Shown piece by piece: positions 10,143-21,287 of a DNA stretch of 64,000 nt. The stretch spans positions 1,054,001-1,118,000 of the forward strand of contig JARGXX010000079.1 in the NCBI GenBank assembly GCA_030374765.1, given 5' to 3'. The DNA comes from Agarophyton chilense (Eukaryota > Rhodophyta > Florideophyceae > Gracilariales > Gracilariaceae). Below the pieces are notes generated by a model. The model was not told the origin of the DNA. It was given only the letters and a program-made list of their open reading frames with translations, and searched no databases. Within the stretch, counting starts at the first letter, position 1. Every line of letters begins with the position of its first letter. The translations under genes were made by a program, and so were the position numbers.

Positions 10143-13100
10143 TTAACAGTCGCTCTGCGGAATCGCGTCTAGAAAGCCCATCATCGAGGCTTCGATCACC
10201 GCAGGGAGTGGTAGTCGAATGCTACGATGATAACGCACAACCTGTGAGCGCGGGATATGAGTTATAGGCTCCCAAGTATCCGCTTCCGCAGGAAAACCGT
10301 ACCAACGGATACAATACAGTAGTATGTGGGGGTCTTCGTCTTCGTCGTGATCGATGATGCGATCTGTGACGTAATTCTGGGCCTTTCCCAACGTTTCGGC
10401 GGATGGCGCGAGGTTTCGGGTCACCGGCTTATACCGTCTGACAAATGAACGCGTTGAATCCTGACGGGATGTGACAACGTTGTCGTTTCCTTGAACCTTC
10501 CGAGAGAGCACTTTTTGAACTCCTTATATCTTCAGGGTGAACCTGCGTAGTTTGTTCGGGCAGCTGAGGGCCTTTTTGTGCCACTGTAGTGCCGTTCTCG
10601 GCTTTTGGCTGCATAGTCGTCGGGTTTAGAGTTGCCCATTTTTCTTCACGTTGCGTGTTCTTTCTGTCCTTCTGAGTGTCTTTAGCTAAACTGGGCTTCT
10701 TCACCGAAGGTTCGGCCGGAGTTGCATCCACCACCAATAGAGGTTTAGCCTCATCTTCGCCTTCTTCTCTTTGGTCTGCTGACAAGCGCGATCGCTCAGA
10801 GAGTGGCGTTCCACTTGACGGTTCACCCTGAACGGGTAATGGCGTGTGTGCAGACTGTGGTCGTATCAGAGTGCTGGCTCTTGCCACAGGGATAATTCAG
10901 ATTTTTTGGAGAATTGCCGTGGGCTGCCACTGTACTGCCGCGCGGCAGGAGATCCCGAGCCAGGTCAGCGTCGGGTGCCACGGGAGGCGGATTGTCTGAT
11001 TTGAGTGGTAGCTCCCGTGCCTGCTGATAAAAAGCGCTTCCCTTCGCAGTTTACTGGGGTTTCGAGTTGTTTGGTGCGGTTTCAATTCGGTCGCCCGAAA
11101 ATCGTTCAACGTCCTCTCCTATCTTCAGGACTACTGTTTCATCTGTGAGCTCCATTACCTTGAAAGGTCCGGAGGCTACCGGTAGCAATTTGTGACGTGG
11201 TCCATCCTGCTTTTCAGGTCATTCAACGCGAACAAACGCAGATCTGACAACTGTCTTTGCCGTTGGGCATCCGAATTACGTTTGCGACGAGCTTGCGTTT
11301 TTGCCAATTATCGAGCCGCTTGCTCTGTCCTTAACCTCAGGTCGTTTCTCCACTTCAGATGGTTCTTTGCCGGTGTCTGTTTGTCTTCCTCGACTTCGTC
11401 CAATCTAATGGGTAGAGACTGTGGGTTACGTGATATCACGAGATCAAAAGGAGCCGCCTTTGGAGACGTATGCACTTGCGTGTTGTACGCATAACAGAGT
11501 GTTTCTGTGTACATGTCCCACTTCTTCGGGTGATCCGCTATGTAATGCCGAAGAGCGGCTAATAACGTACGGTTGTACCGTTCCACCTGACCATTGCACT
11601 GTGGATGGTAGGTCGTGGTAAAAACGTTCTTGATGCCCATTATTCGGAATACATTCTAAAAGAACTTAGCGACAAACTGTTTTCCATTATCGGATTGTAG
11701 AACTTCCGGTGGTCCGTACCCATACACCCATTGTTCGATGAAAGCCGGAGCTATTACCGAGGCGGTTATCCTCTTCAACGGTACAGTACGTACAAGTTTT
11801 GAGAATTAATCCGATATTACTAATAGATATCGATATCCTTGATTGGAACGAATTAGCTCTCCAAGTAGGTCGATGCTGACGAATTGTAGAAGCGCCTTCG
11901 CCGGGAAGAGGGTCATCTTTTTCCTCTTTTTATAGAGTTTCACGCGATTCATCGCACACGTTTGGCATAGCTTTACCGTAGCGTGGCAGTATATTGCCAA
12001 CGTTGGCCAATAGAAGTCCCTTCTTAGGGTCGTAAACAACTTTGTTCCTCCTGGGTGCCCGGATCGCTTTGCATACTGGGCAAAGTAGAGTACAAGACTT
12101 TTCAAAGCGTTTGGAACCACCACTTGATTGTGCTTCTCGACATGTCTAAGCAATATACCTCGAGAATCGAGAAAAACGGGCCAATTCGCCCCCACGTTAA
12201 GACGAGAGCGTATCGCTATAAAGAAATTATCTGTGAGTTGCTCATTGCAGAGCTCAGTTATCGAGACACGCTCGAGTCGATCAAGAGATTCAGTTCCATT
12301 GGTTACCATGAGACGGTCCAATTGGGAGTAATCTCCTTCATCTTCTTGATCTTCAAGTTTCGTTTCATCGTTGTTCATCTCCATTGAGAAATACGGTAAG
12401 TCGTCATCGATTTCTCGTTGGATTTTCCCTAAAGTTTCCAATCGCGATAAAGCGTCGGCGTCTATGTTAGCCAGTCCCATCTTATACTTAACTTCGAAAT
12501 CGAATTCAGATAGGCGTAAGCACCAACTTCTTAATCTCCCAGAGGGGTCTGTTATTGATAATAACCATCGTAGGGACGAATGATCTGTATGGATGGTAAA
12601 CGGTTCTCCCTGAAGATAGGGTCGTAAAGTAGTCAGCGCCCACACTACCGCAAGGCATTCTTTTTCTGATACGGAGTAATTCTTCTCTGCAGCGTTCAAC
12701 ATTCGTGGCCACTAACCGATTGGTTTCTTCTGACCATCCAGATGGGTCTGAAAAAGGGAACTCCCTACCTGATACTCACTTGAGTCGGTATCCAAGGAAT
12801 AGGGTAGGTTGGGTTTGGGCGATGCCAAGATTGGTTCTGTGACGAGTTTTGTCTTTAAAGTCTTGAAGGCTTTGTTTTCGGCGGATCCCAATTCCTCGAG
12901 CTTAACAGGCTGTCATTTACGCAAGAACTCGTTCAATGGAGCTGGAATGTGCGATTAGCGTGGTATGAATCGTCTGTAGACGTCACACAATCCAAGTAAG
13001 GATCGCATTTGAGTCGGTGTCGACGGAGGTTGCGATTCGCCGACTGCGGCTGTCTGAGCTTCATGAACAGCAAGCTGACCAGGTCTAATTATGTGGCCCA

Positions 13101-14183
13101 AATACTTCATAGTATTAGGGAACAATTCACATTTCTTGAACTTCAAGGTTATACCTGCTGTCTACAACGCTTTGAGTATCTGGTTCCCATATCGCATATG
13201 ACTTTCAATATCTTGAGAGAAGATAATGACATCATCCAAATAGACTAAACATGTTTTCCAGATATACTTCAAGAGTAATATGTCCAAGGCGCGCTTTAAA
13301 GTTACCGGAGCATTGGTAAGTCCAAAAGGCATCCGCTTGAAACTGTATAATCCAGCATGTGACACAAAGGCAGTCTTATCCTGATCTTTTTCGGATACAG
13401 GAACCTGCCAATAGCCGGTGTTGGCTACAAGCGTGGTGAATACGTTCGCACCGCCTAAGCTGTCTATACACTCGTCCATGCGAGGCAGTGGGTATGTATC
13501 TCGTATCGTAACTGCGTTGAGTTTCAGGTAGCCGACACAGAATCGTAGAGAACGGTCACCTTTTGGGACTAACACCACAGGTGAAGCCCAAGCAGAATGT
13601 GCTGCTTCTATTACGTCTACTTCGAGCATCTTGCCAACATTGTCCTCCTCCATCTGACGAGTTTGCGGTCCTGCTCTGTAAGGTGGCTGAGAAATGGGAC
13701 GAGATCCCGGAATAACATCAATATGATGTTCTATAGCGGAGATCTCTCCTAATTTTCCAGTCCATACAGACGCATACTTTTTCAACAATTGTTTGATTCT
13801 TTCCTTATATCCTTCGGGAACATTCTCGAGAACTAGTTCTCTTCTACCTACTTGCCTTGGTTCTTCTGATCTTCTGTCGATTGCGACTGCTCTCTGGGAC
13901 GCTCATGTGCGCCAGTTGATTCTTCTGACCCATCAGAAAGCCCTAGCACTTCTGCGGTAGGTACATGAGTCGGAACCACTGCTATAAAGTGCGGCAGAGC
14001 AGCTGCGACGATCTGATTCTTCGGTAAACGATAATAGTTATCGGCAAAGTTACTAATGAGAATTCGGAAGAGTTTGTCAGGTTCAACTAAGGCAATTTCA
14101 TTCGCTGCGAGAAGTTCTCGATACTCGTACATAGCTTCATTAGGCTGGATTTCCCCGAAACCGTGTTATTTAGTTATCAATTG
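10143..14183 (-). pseudogene. E1 pol polyprotein remnant (RT, RNase H, integrase, chromodomain)
   Basis: Reading from high to low coordinates there is a pre-RT spacer (13848-14183), with VEPDK matching E3 and an in-frame TAA near 14155. RT follows (13162-13788), with RMPFGLTNAP and an intact YLDD box. A short piece has KKCELFPNTMKYLGHI (12955-13146). RNase H and the integrase zinc-binding region come next (11806-12702, SEKECLAVVWAL, HTDHSSLRWLL, ADALSRL, then GHPGG and CQTC). The integrase core end has YHPQCNGQVERYNRT (11308-11640). A C-terminal chromodomain lies at 10143-10511 with IRWYGFPAEADTWEP. The chromodomain marks the chromovirus clade, where it guides integration to marked chromatin. 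Multiple frameshifts and stops mean no intact product. Confidence 0.88.
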
Positions 14184-14628
14184 TGTGAAGGAGCGATGAT
14201 AACGGTTGAGCCCTGTAAGCTGCCGGGCCCCGAAGGATCTTGTAGATGATACATGGACGGGTCGCCCTCAGGTGGACTCATGTAGATTATTCACTTGTTT
14301 TCATTAGTTTTATAGATTAGGATTACAGTGCCAGAGAGACCTCAGCGCCTCGCCAGTACTATTACTTGGCTCGAGTGACGCTTCTCCCTTATAGTACGGT
14401 AGGCACCGTTAGGATACTAAATAACCCCGTTTGGTATATTAGTTCCACCCTTTGGTCTTGAAGCCATCTTTTCTGTAGCTCCAACCTGTAGGACTACGCA
14501 GTAAACGCCAGCCCATTGCACCAAGTACTCTGGGAGTGCCACCGTCAAGGATTCGAACTTTAGGACCCGCTCTACCACGCTACCACCGGTAGAGATCCAT
14601 ACGCTGACCCACCCGTCATTGCGTTACA
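14184..14628 (+). repeat. E2 5' LTR (445 bp)
   Basis: It begins TGTGAAGGAGCG and ends CATTGCGTTACA. The same ends are found at 23814-24259. Near its 3' end the minus strand carries a tRNA T-arm-like B-box (plus-strand GGATTCGAACT at 14549-14559); see the separate finding. Confidence 0.9.
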
Positions 14629-14631
14629 TTT

Positions 14632-14649
14632 TTGTCTCCCGACTTAGAA
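14632..14649 (+). promoter_or_regulatory. E2 primer-binding site
   Basis: Just inside the 5' LTR the sequence reads TTGTCTCCCGACTTAG. The corresponding position of E3 reads TGGTCTCCCGACTTAG, so the two families share a primer site, here with one change in the leading TGG. The primer would be a tRNA whose 3' end is CTAAGTCGGGAGACCA; I cannot assign its amino acid. Confidence 0.7.
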
Positions 14650-14927
14650 ACCTTTGGAATAATTGAACGGACCACTGGAACGAAGAATTATCCCGATTCT
14701 AATCTTTGGTTTAAATCCCCAACGGACCAGACGTACAGAAGCAACCGCCATTACGGATGTAGGAAACACACCCAACCGACCAGACCATAGGACTTTTGCG
14801 GCAGGACTAAGTGCGACTGGAACGCCGGCGATGTCGCCTGACCCACAGGTTGATACCGCTAGCGACCGCAGGAGCACGAGGATCCATCCACAAGAAGTAC
14901 TGACCCCACCCACTGGATAACCCTGAA

Positions 14928-16577
14928 ATGATTCGACGAGAACCCACGGTGGCAGGGCGTTTACGAGAACGCCTCACCACGGCCACCTCTATGCTAGGGA
15001 CACCTCAAGGTGAAACCCCCCAGACCGAAGGAATTCGAGAAAACATGCGCGCAGGGCTTGACGACCTTCTCTGGCCCCGTCTCCGTGAGCTCTGCTCAGC
15101 CCATGTGAATTCCATTATGGACGTGCGACTCGCTACGGCGATCGCTGACCATACGGACTACCTCATCACGCGAATTTTCCCTAAGGTAATGGAGGCTGAA
15201 TTATTCATAGACTCCCTCCTACAGGCCCTTCAAGGAGCAGTCACCAGCCAGGAAGGCAATTTGGTCCCTAGGACCACCCCACCACAGATTAACCATCCGG
15301 TCTCCATATGGCAACCGCCTACCGAACCCCCAGGAGTGGCGGCGTTATCCGCCCCTCGCCGGGAATACCATCAGGAAGTCCCCGTGGTGGGACAATCTAG
15401 GAGCAGAAGAGAAGCTCCGCGTCTAAAAGAGGGAACGCTTGCCCCACCCGACAGAGTATATGAAGTACAGCAACCTCAGGGCTCCATCGGATCTGATAGA
15501 GAGATCGATCTTTTAGGTTTGTACTCCGCCGGAAAGAAGAAAAGAGGCAACCGTAGGAGAAAGAAGAAAAGATGTAGCAGGGGAACAGACCCTTTGGGCA
15601 CGAGTGATTCCGAATCGGCCTCGACCGAAACGACCGACTCGGAAACGGATGAGCCTTCTGTTCGAGGCCTCAGACTACTGACAAAAACCAACGAACTTTT
15701 CCTTAAGGTTGAAGACTACCAGAACTACAGGCTGGCCGACAGGTCCGCGAAATATTCAGGTTCGGTGGCTTGCAGAGTCGCCAAATGGGCCAAGCGGATG
15801 CAACTAACCATTACGGACAAGTTTTTGGGTTCCGATGCCATTGCTGTCCTTAGGTTTCTCAGTTTGTTCCTTACGGCCTGCGATCAGAACGGTGTCCACG
15901 AGGGCGCCGCTCTGTACCTTTTCCCATTCTTCCTTACAGGACAGGCGCGTGACGGAGTGGTTTCGAAGATATCCGGCACAACTGACCTCGTTGATGATCA
16001 AGACCGTGAGCTCCTCAGGTCATACCTTCAGGTTGTTCATTACCTTTTGAAAACTTACCCTACGGATGACGTTATAATGGATGCCCACCAGGAAGTAATA
16101 TCCTTTAGGCAGAGCTCCAACATGACCAATTCGGCTTTCGCAGACGACCTATGGAAGAAGGCTCACCGATGTGAAAACGTGTTCTCCGAAGGACGGCTTA
16201 AACGTCACTTCATCACGGGATTGCTCCCTGCCATTCGGACACATGTGCGCAATTACCACACGGAAAACCCGCAATACTGCTTTCGAAGGCTCGTTACATA
16301 CGCTGAGGGTTATGGTAAAACCTACAGGGTTTCCAAGCGCAACGCTGATTTAACCAGAGGACACGCAACTTCATTGCGTAGACCCAACCAAGCCCATTTG
16401 ATTAGCGCCACGGAGTCGCACATGGATGCTTTACTCCGTTACGCCGATTCGAGAGACGTCCTCGCGATCAATTTCAGTGCTCCTCCGTCCGGGCTCCCAT
16501 CATATACTTCCCAAAGAACTACAGCGACCACTAGACCACCCACACCCAAGTATTCTCCCTTCCTGCCCTCGCAATGA
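14928..16577 (+). CDS. E2 Gag-like protein, 549 residues, open frame
   Basis: The frame runs from ATG at 14928 to a TGA at 16577. An N-terminal helical, charged part is followed by a basic and acidic Ser-rich linker (RRRKKKRCSRG and a Ser/Thr/Glu run). The retrotransposon Gag core spans about residues 255-470, with segments such as FLSLFLTACDQNGV and FLTGQARDGV matching the E3 Gag core (VLDFLARFVQEADI, FLKGMAEDQF). It ends before the zinc knuckle; a broken remnant with CFLC and CDC in another frame lies just downstream (about 16600-16640). It is therefore probably a C-terminally truncated Gag from a decayed element that happens to remain open. The stretch 14650-14927 holds an open frame rich in Pro/Thr/Arg that may be the original Gag N-terminus. 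Confidence 0.72.
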   Translation: MIRREPTVAGRLRERLTTATSMLGTPQGETPQTEGIRENMRAGLDDLLWPRLRELCSAHVNSIMDVRLATAIADHTDYLITRIFPKVMEAELFIDSLLQALQGAVTSQEGNLVPRTTPPQINHPVSIWQPPTEPPGVAALSAPRREYHQEVPVVGQSRSRREAPRLKEGTLAPPDRVYEVQQPQGSIGSDREIDLLGLYSAGKKKRGNRRRKKKRCSRGTDPLGTSDSESASTETTDSETDEPSVRGLRLLTKTNELFLKVEDYQNYRLADRSAKYSGSVACRVAKWAKRMQLTITDKFLGSDAIAVLRFLSLFLTACDQNGVHEGAALYLFPFFLTGQARDGVVSKISGTTDLVDDQDRELLRSYLQVVHYLLKTYPTDDVIMDAHQEVISFRQSSNMTNSAFADDLWKKAHRCENVFSEGRLKRHFITGLLPAIRTHVRNYHTENPQYCFRRLVTYAEGYGKTYRVSKRNADLTRGHATSLRRPNQAHLISATESHMDALLRYADSRDVLAINFSAPPSGLPSYTSQRTTATTRPPTPKYSPFLPSQ

Positions 16578-19500
16578 CGTTTTTGTTCGCTCCCCAAGGG
16601 CTTGCTTCCTCTGCCTTTCCGTGACCCAACCTTGTGACTGTTCGAGGTATCTGCCTGAAGACGCACGTAAAAACCTCCTAGCCCTAAGGGAAGATAATTA
16701 CGAGGTGCGGAGATTCGAAGGAATGTATAACAGGGCACAGCAACGAACCGCAGGGACCCCTTGAAGCTCACGCTATGCAACGCCTCCGGATACTCCGATC
16801 AAAGCCCCACAGATCCACGCCATTGTAGATCCTACGGACGACCCCGTGGAAGAACCCTATCCTCAGGAAGAAACGGAAACCCCATCGGAAAACTCTTAGA
16901 GGGACGACTCGAGGCAAATCCTCCATCTTTAACCCCCCGCCTCAACCATTTGGGCGGGCATGAGCCAAAGAGCTCCTCACCTCCCAATACGAACCACCCA
17001 CAATGGACCACTCAGGATGAACCACAATTGGAACAAAGTAACGACCCCGTCTATATCCTTAAAGCTTAAGAGAACTATAAAGTTCGAGTAGCCGTAGGAC
17101 TTCGTTCCAACAACTCTCGAGTGACAACAGCTGTATTGAACACAGGCGCTGATCCCGACTTGGTCCATCCTAAGCTGCTCCCACTGGGGTGGCAAGATTT
17201 CGTTCAGGCAAGAAAGACTCCATGGACTACTGATGCGTCACTTAGACCAATGGACATTAAAGGGATAGTACCACTTTACCTCCAGGTAGGAAAATTCAAA
17301 GTCCGCACGTGTTTTCTTTTATGTCCGAAGCTGAGCGCTAAGGGAATCCTACGGACCTCCTTTATCGATCGATACATCAAGGCCATTTATCCAGGCCTTA
17401 GAAAAGTCGCGTTTTACCGCACATCTTCCATCTCCATGACTGGTTCCACCCTAAAGCCAGAAGCTAACCGCAAACGAACGGTTGTCATCGAAAACACCAA
17501 GTCTAATAAGGTCCGCCTGTCAAAGACCATTACAACACCCCTGATGACCCAAATCGCTGTAGTGGTTCATTCCCAGTCCTCAGGTTTCGTAACGAATCAG
17601 CACAACCCGAAAACGGTGCTGAAGCACCTCACCTTAAGGGCTAGTGGAGTAATGGACATCCATCCCAACAGGTCCTTTCTTGTCACAATCAGCAACTTCC
17701 GAGATAACCCCGTGCGGTTACATAAAAGTACAGTGATTGATATCACTCTACCCGCGCCCGTGGCCATTATGGAGGCCCAAACGGATAACCATGGGACGCC
17801 AACTCCCGACAAGGACGTCGACTCTTGGGAGGGGACGGTCGCCATCGGCGCAGAATTCGAATCCGATAGGCCCCAGGTACTTGATCTCCTCAGGGAATAC
17901 CAGGCCATGTGGTCAAGTAGATTGGGCACAGTCAGAGCCACTACACACCGCATGGACCTTCAGGACGATGCTAGACCACACATTTCCAGCACCCGTGCCG
18001 TACCGGCCTTAAAGGTAGGTAAATTGTCGCCGACCAGATGGATAAGATGCTCGAAGCTCAAGTCATAGAGACGGCGCCTCCAAACCAATCCGAATGGGAA
18101 AGCCCCCTTGTCCTCGTGGCGAACAAAGATGGCTCCGTCAGGTTCTATATCGACTACAGGAAGCTGAACGCAGTAACCAAGAGAGACTCATACCCGATAC
18201 CACGCATGGACGACTGTCTGGATTCCGTAGGCGAAGCTGTCGTATTTACCACAGTGGACGACAACTCGGGATCGTGGCAAATCCCTTTGGCCGAAGATTC
18301 GAGAGCGCTGACAATCTTTACCACGCATGAAGGTCTGTTCAGATATTCTCGCATACCCTTTGGTTTGAAGAATGCCCCAGCCACTTTCCAACGGGTAATT
18401 AACACTGTCCCGAGTCAAATGTAAGTTCGCCCTGGTTTATTTGGATGAACTCCGCAAATTCGTTTTCGTCCAGGCCTCAGTGAACTATCTCGGTCACGAT
18501 GTCCTCCCAGGAAAGCTAAAGGTGGCCACACGGACCAGAAATGCTATTTGCCAGGCTAAGCCTCCTAGGACCCACGCGGAACTACGATCCTTCGGGGGCT
18601 TGTGCAACGTCTACCGCCGGTTCTTCCAAGGGTTTGCAAAGATGTTGCCCCCTATCAATGCGATGCTGAAGAAGGGAACACCTTTGGAGTTCGAAGCCCT
18701 TACAGACGACCAGTATGAGGCATTTCAGACCCTAAAGGACAAATTGCTGAACCCACCCATATTGGCTTTACCAAAGCCCAATAGCCTTTTCGTCCTGGAT
18801 ACGGATGCCTCTGACCAAGGGGTTTGTGCACTGCTACAGGAACAGGAGTCATCGAAGGACTATCGACCTATTGGCTACTGGAACAGAGCGCTCACCAGAG
18901 CGGAGCGAATCTACAGTACAACCGAAAAGGAATGTCTAGCCCTCGTATGCTCTTTATTGGCACTCCTTCCGTACTTCGAGGGAACAGGTTTACCATTAGG
19001 ACAGACCATAATTCACTCCGGTGGTTACTCAATATGACCGATGCATCAAGTCGCCTGGCTAGGTGGCGCCTCAGGCTGTCAGAATATGACTGCGAGATAA
19101 CCTATAGGCCAGAAATCAAACACCAGGCTGCAGATGCCCTGTCGCGAATCATTACCGACGGAACTGACAACACTCCATTGGCCGACCTAATTCCTACCCT
19201 TTTTACAGACGATGGACTCAGGACTATACGGAAACAGATGACCTGATGGGTAAGGTGCATTGGGAAGACCATGAGGTAAAGGAGAACGAAGTATATTTAT
19301 TAGACTGGGAGACAGTACCGCCCATTTCAGCACCACCTCAGGTTAATGCGAAAGCCCCAGAGAAAAAAGAGCTCATCCCTATAACTATTGAGGAACTCTT
19401 ACAGGCGCAGGTCGAAGACAAATACTGCAAGGCAACAGCCCAATTGGTAGGAACCCCAGGATGCCTGTTCGACTATGACCGATTTGGACTACTATGTCGC

Positions 19501-21017
19501 CGCTCACCGCTGAATGGCGCACTCCAACGGGTAATACCAACTTCGCTAAGGGCGCGATTTCTATACCTCGCCCATTTCCCCCGCTTGGCTGGTCATCCTG
19601 GAGGACGACGAATGTACCAGACGCTAAGAAAGGTCTTCTACTGGCCACTACTGTCGCAGGACCTATGGAAAACTGCACGGAACTGTTCATCGTGCGCACA
19701 GATCCGAGGGTCTCGAGCCAACCATTAGACGAAGTTGAAGCTCTTCCCCGCTGCAGGTCCGATGGAATTTGTCTCAATGGATATAAATGGGCCTTTGCCT
19801 AAGTCGTTCTATGGGAAACGGTTGGTTTTGGTCATAACCGATAGATTAACTAAACTTACCCAAGCCCTACCCCTACGAAAGACAACGGCCACGGATGTCG
19901 CCACGGCTTTCTTGTCCCACTGGGTATATACATATGGCATGCCACTCTACCTCCTTACGGATAACGACAGCCAGTCTCTATCCAAATTATTCTCGCATGT
20001 CTGTTACCTTAGGTATCAAACACGAGACCACCATGGCGTACCACCCGCAAACCAATGACCAAGCCGAACGCTTCACCCCGCGCCCTTCTGGACCGATTAG
20101 CGCACTGCGTTTCGGAGCACCAATTGGACTGCGACGACTACATTGAGCCACTTTTTTATGCCTACAACAGGCAGGGGCACGCTTCCATGCCGACAACACC
20201 GTTCGACTTGACGCTAACGAAAGCGCCGCCGCTGATAGCTTTTGACCTTCAGGAATCGATCAAACCCCAGGACGTAATCGAAGGAATAACTCCGACCCAG
20301 GTGAAGCGCTACTCGCGCCGACGCATCGACCGCATTATCCAATCGGCCAGAAATGTACTGACCAAAGCCCAACGGCGCTACAAGGTCAATTTCGACAAAG
20401 CCGTTTGGAATACACCGACCTTTGGGAAAGAAAACCTGGTTTACATGGACCTGCTAGCGAAGGACAGTGAGGAACTCGAGGACATTACGCGGAAGCTCTC
20501 ACCCCGCTCTACGGGACCATACAAAGTCCTTAAAGCTAATGAACACACTATAACGTTACTCATTGACGGCCTAAAGAACACCGTGTCTATTGAGCACGTG
20601 ACACGAGCTCCCAGTTCCTCCGGACCACCAAAGTCCCAGCCCCCTGACCCAACGGACGCACCAAGTCCTCACGTCGACGCTCAAGTCTCCACACCCCCTA
20701 AGGCAGTTCCCGAGGACTCGAATAGCCTCACAGAAACGATGGTCAATCCCAACTACTATGACCCATCGCTCCCAACCAACTCCAATGGATTCGCCCTTCT
20801 GGACCACACTCTCCTTCCAGAGGATGAACATCAACCGGAATATGTGATCGAGCGCATCATCTCCGCCGGTCGGGGAGGAGATGGAACTATGCCCTATCGC
20901 GTCCGTTGGTTAGGCTACGCACATGAGGAAGATACTTGGCAAGAGCCTCAAACCATTTCGGCTAATTTTATCGCCCGCTATCGGCGCAGAATCAGACACT
21001 CGGAGCGCGGCCTTTAG
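16578..21017 (+). pseudogene. E2 pol remnant with dead protease and RT lacking its YLDD box
   Basis: In order: a Gag zinc-knuckle remnant (16578-16770); protease (from about 17121), where the catalytic D-T-G reads N-T-G in VLNTGADP; and RT (18038-18424, RMDDCLDS, IPFGLKNAPATFQR). RT jumps at about 18450 from LVYLD straight to ELRKFVFVQASVNYLGH, so the second Asp of YLDD and some 30 following residues are deleted. RNase H follows (18441-19246, EKECLAL, RTDHNSLRWLL, ADALSRI), then integrase (19246-20160, HPGGRRMYQTL, CSSC, MDINGPLP, TDND), and a 320-residue C-terminal frame (20055-21017) ending in a well preserved chromodomain (YVIERII, YRVRWLGYAHEEDTW). Frame changes occur at several joints. 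The element cannot encode its own enzymes. Confidence 0.9.
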
Positions 21018-21287
21018 GAAAGGGCAATCATTGGTCCGAATAATCCCAAAACGCCTCCCAAACCGCCTCCCGACATGACGGTTGGCCGGAGCACGACGGT
21101 TCGTCGTATCTCCCGCTTCAGGGAACAAGGTCTGTCCTTCGGAGACACCTGAGTAAGACCCGAGACGCTCTCAAAATCGGACGCCGTCCCAGGGCACGCA
21201 CGTTTGAGATACAAAAACGACCTTGGGAAAGCACAAGCATTAATTTATTTGACAACTAACAGAGGTAGAACAGCCATCACGATGACC

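Larger units (their letters stand above)
7470..14183 (-). mobile_element. Ty3/gypsy chromovirus E1, 5'-truncated (gag, protease and 5' LTR missing)
   Basis: The element reads on the minus strand. Its 3' LTR is 7470-8119, followed by a purine-rich tract (minus strand of 8120-8135), an antisense ORF (8243-9926 plus), and then pol in reverse from the chromodomain (10143-10511) to the spacer upstream of RT. The pol reading frame continues to 14183, where the E2 LTR begins, and the missing protease, gag and 5' LTR are not found on the far side of E2. Insertion of E2 was therefore accompanied or followed by loss of the E1 5' half. Several stops and frameshifts make it inactive. The left flank reads CAACG before the LTR; a matching duplication cannot be tested. 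Confidence 0.85.
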
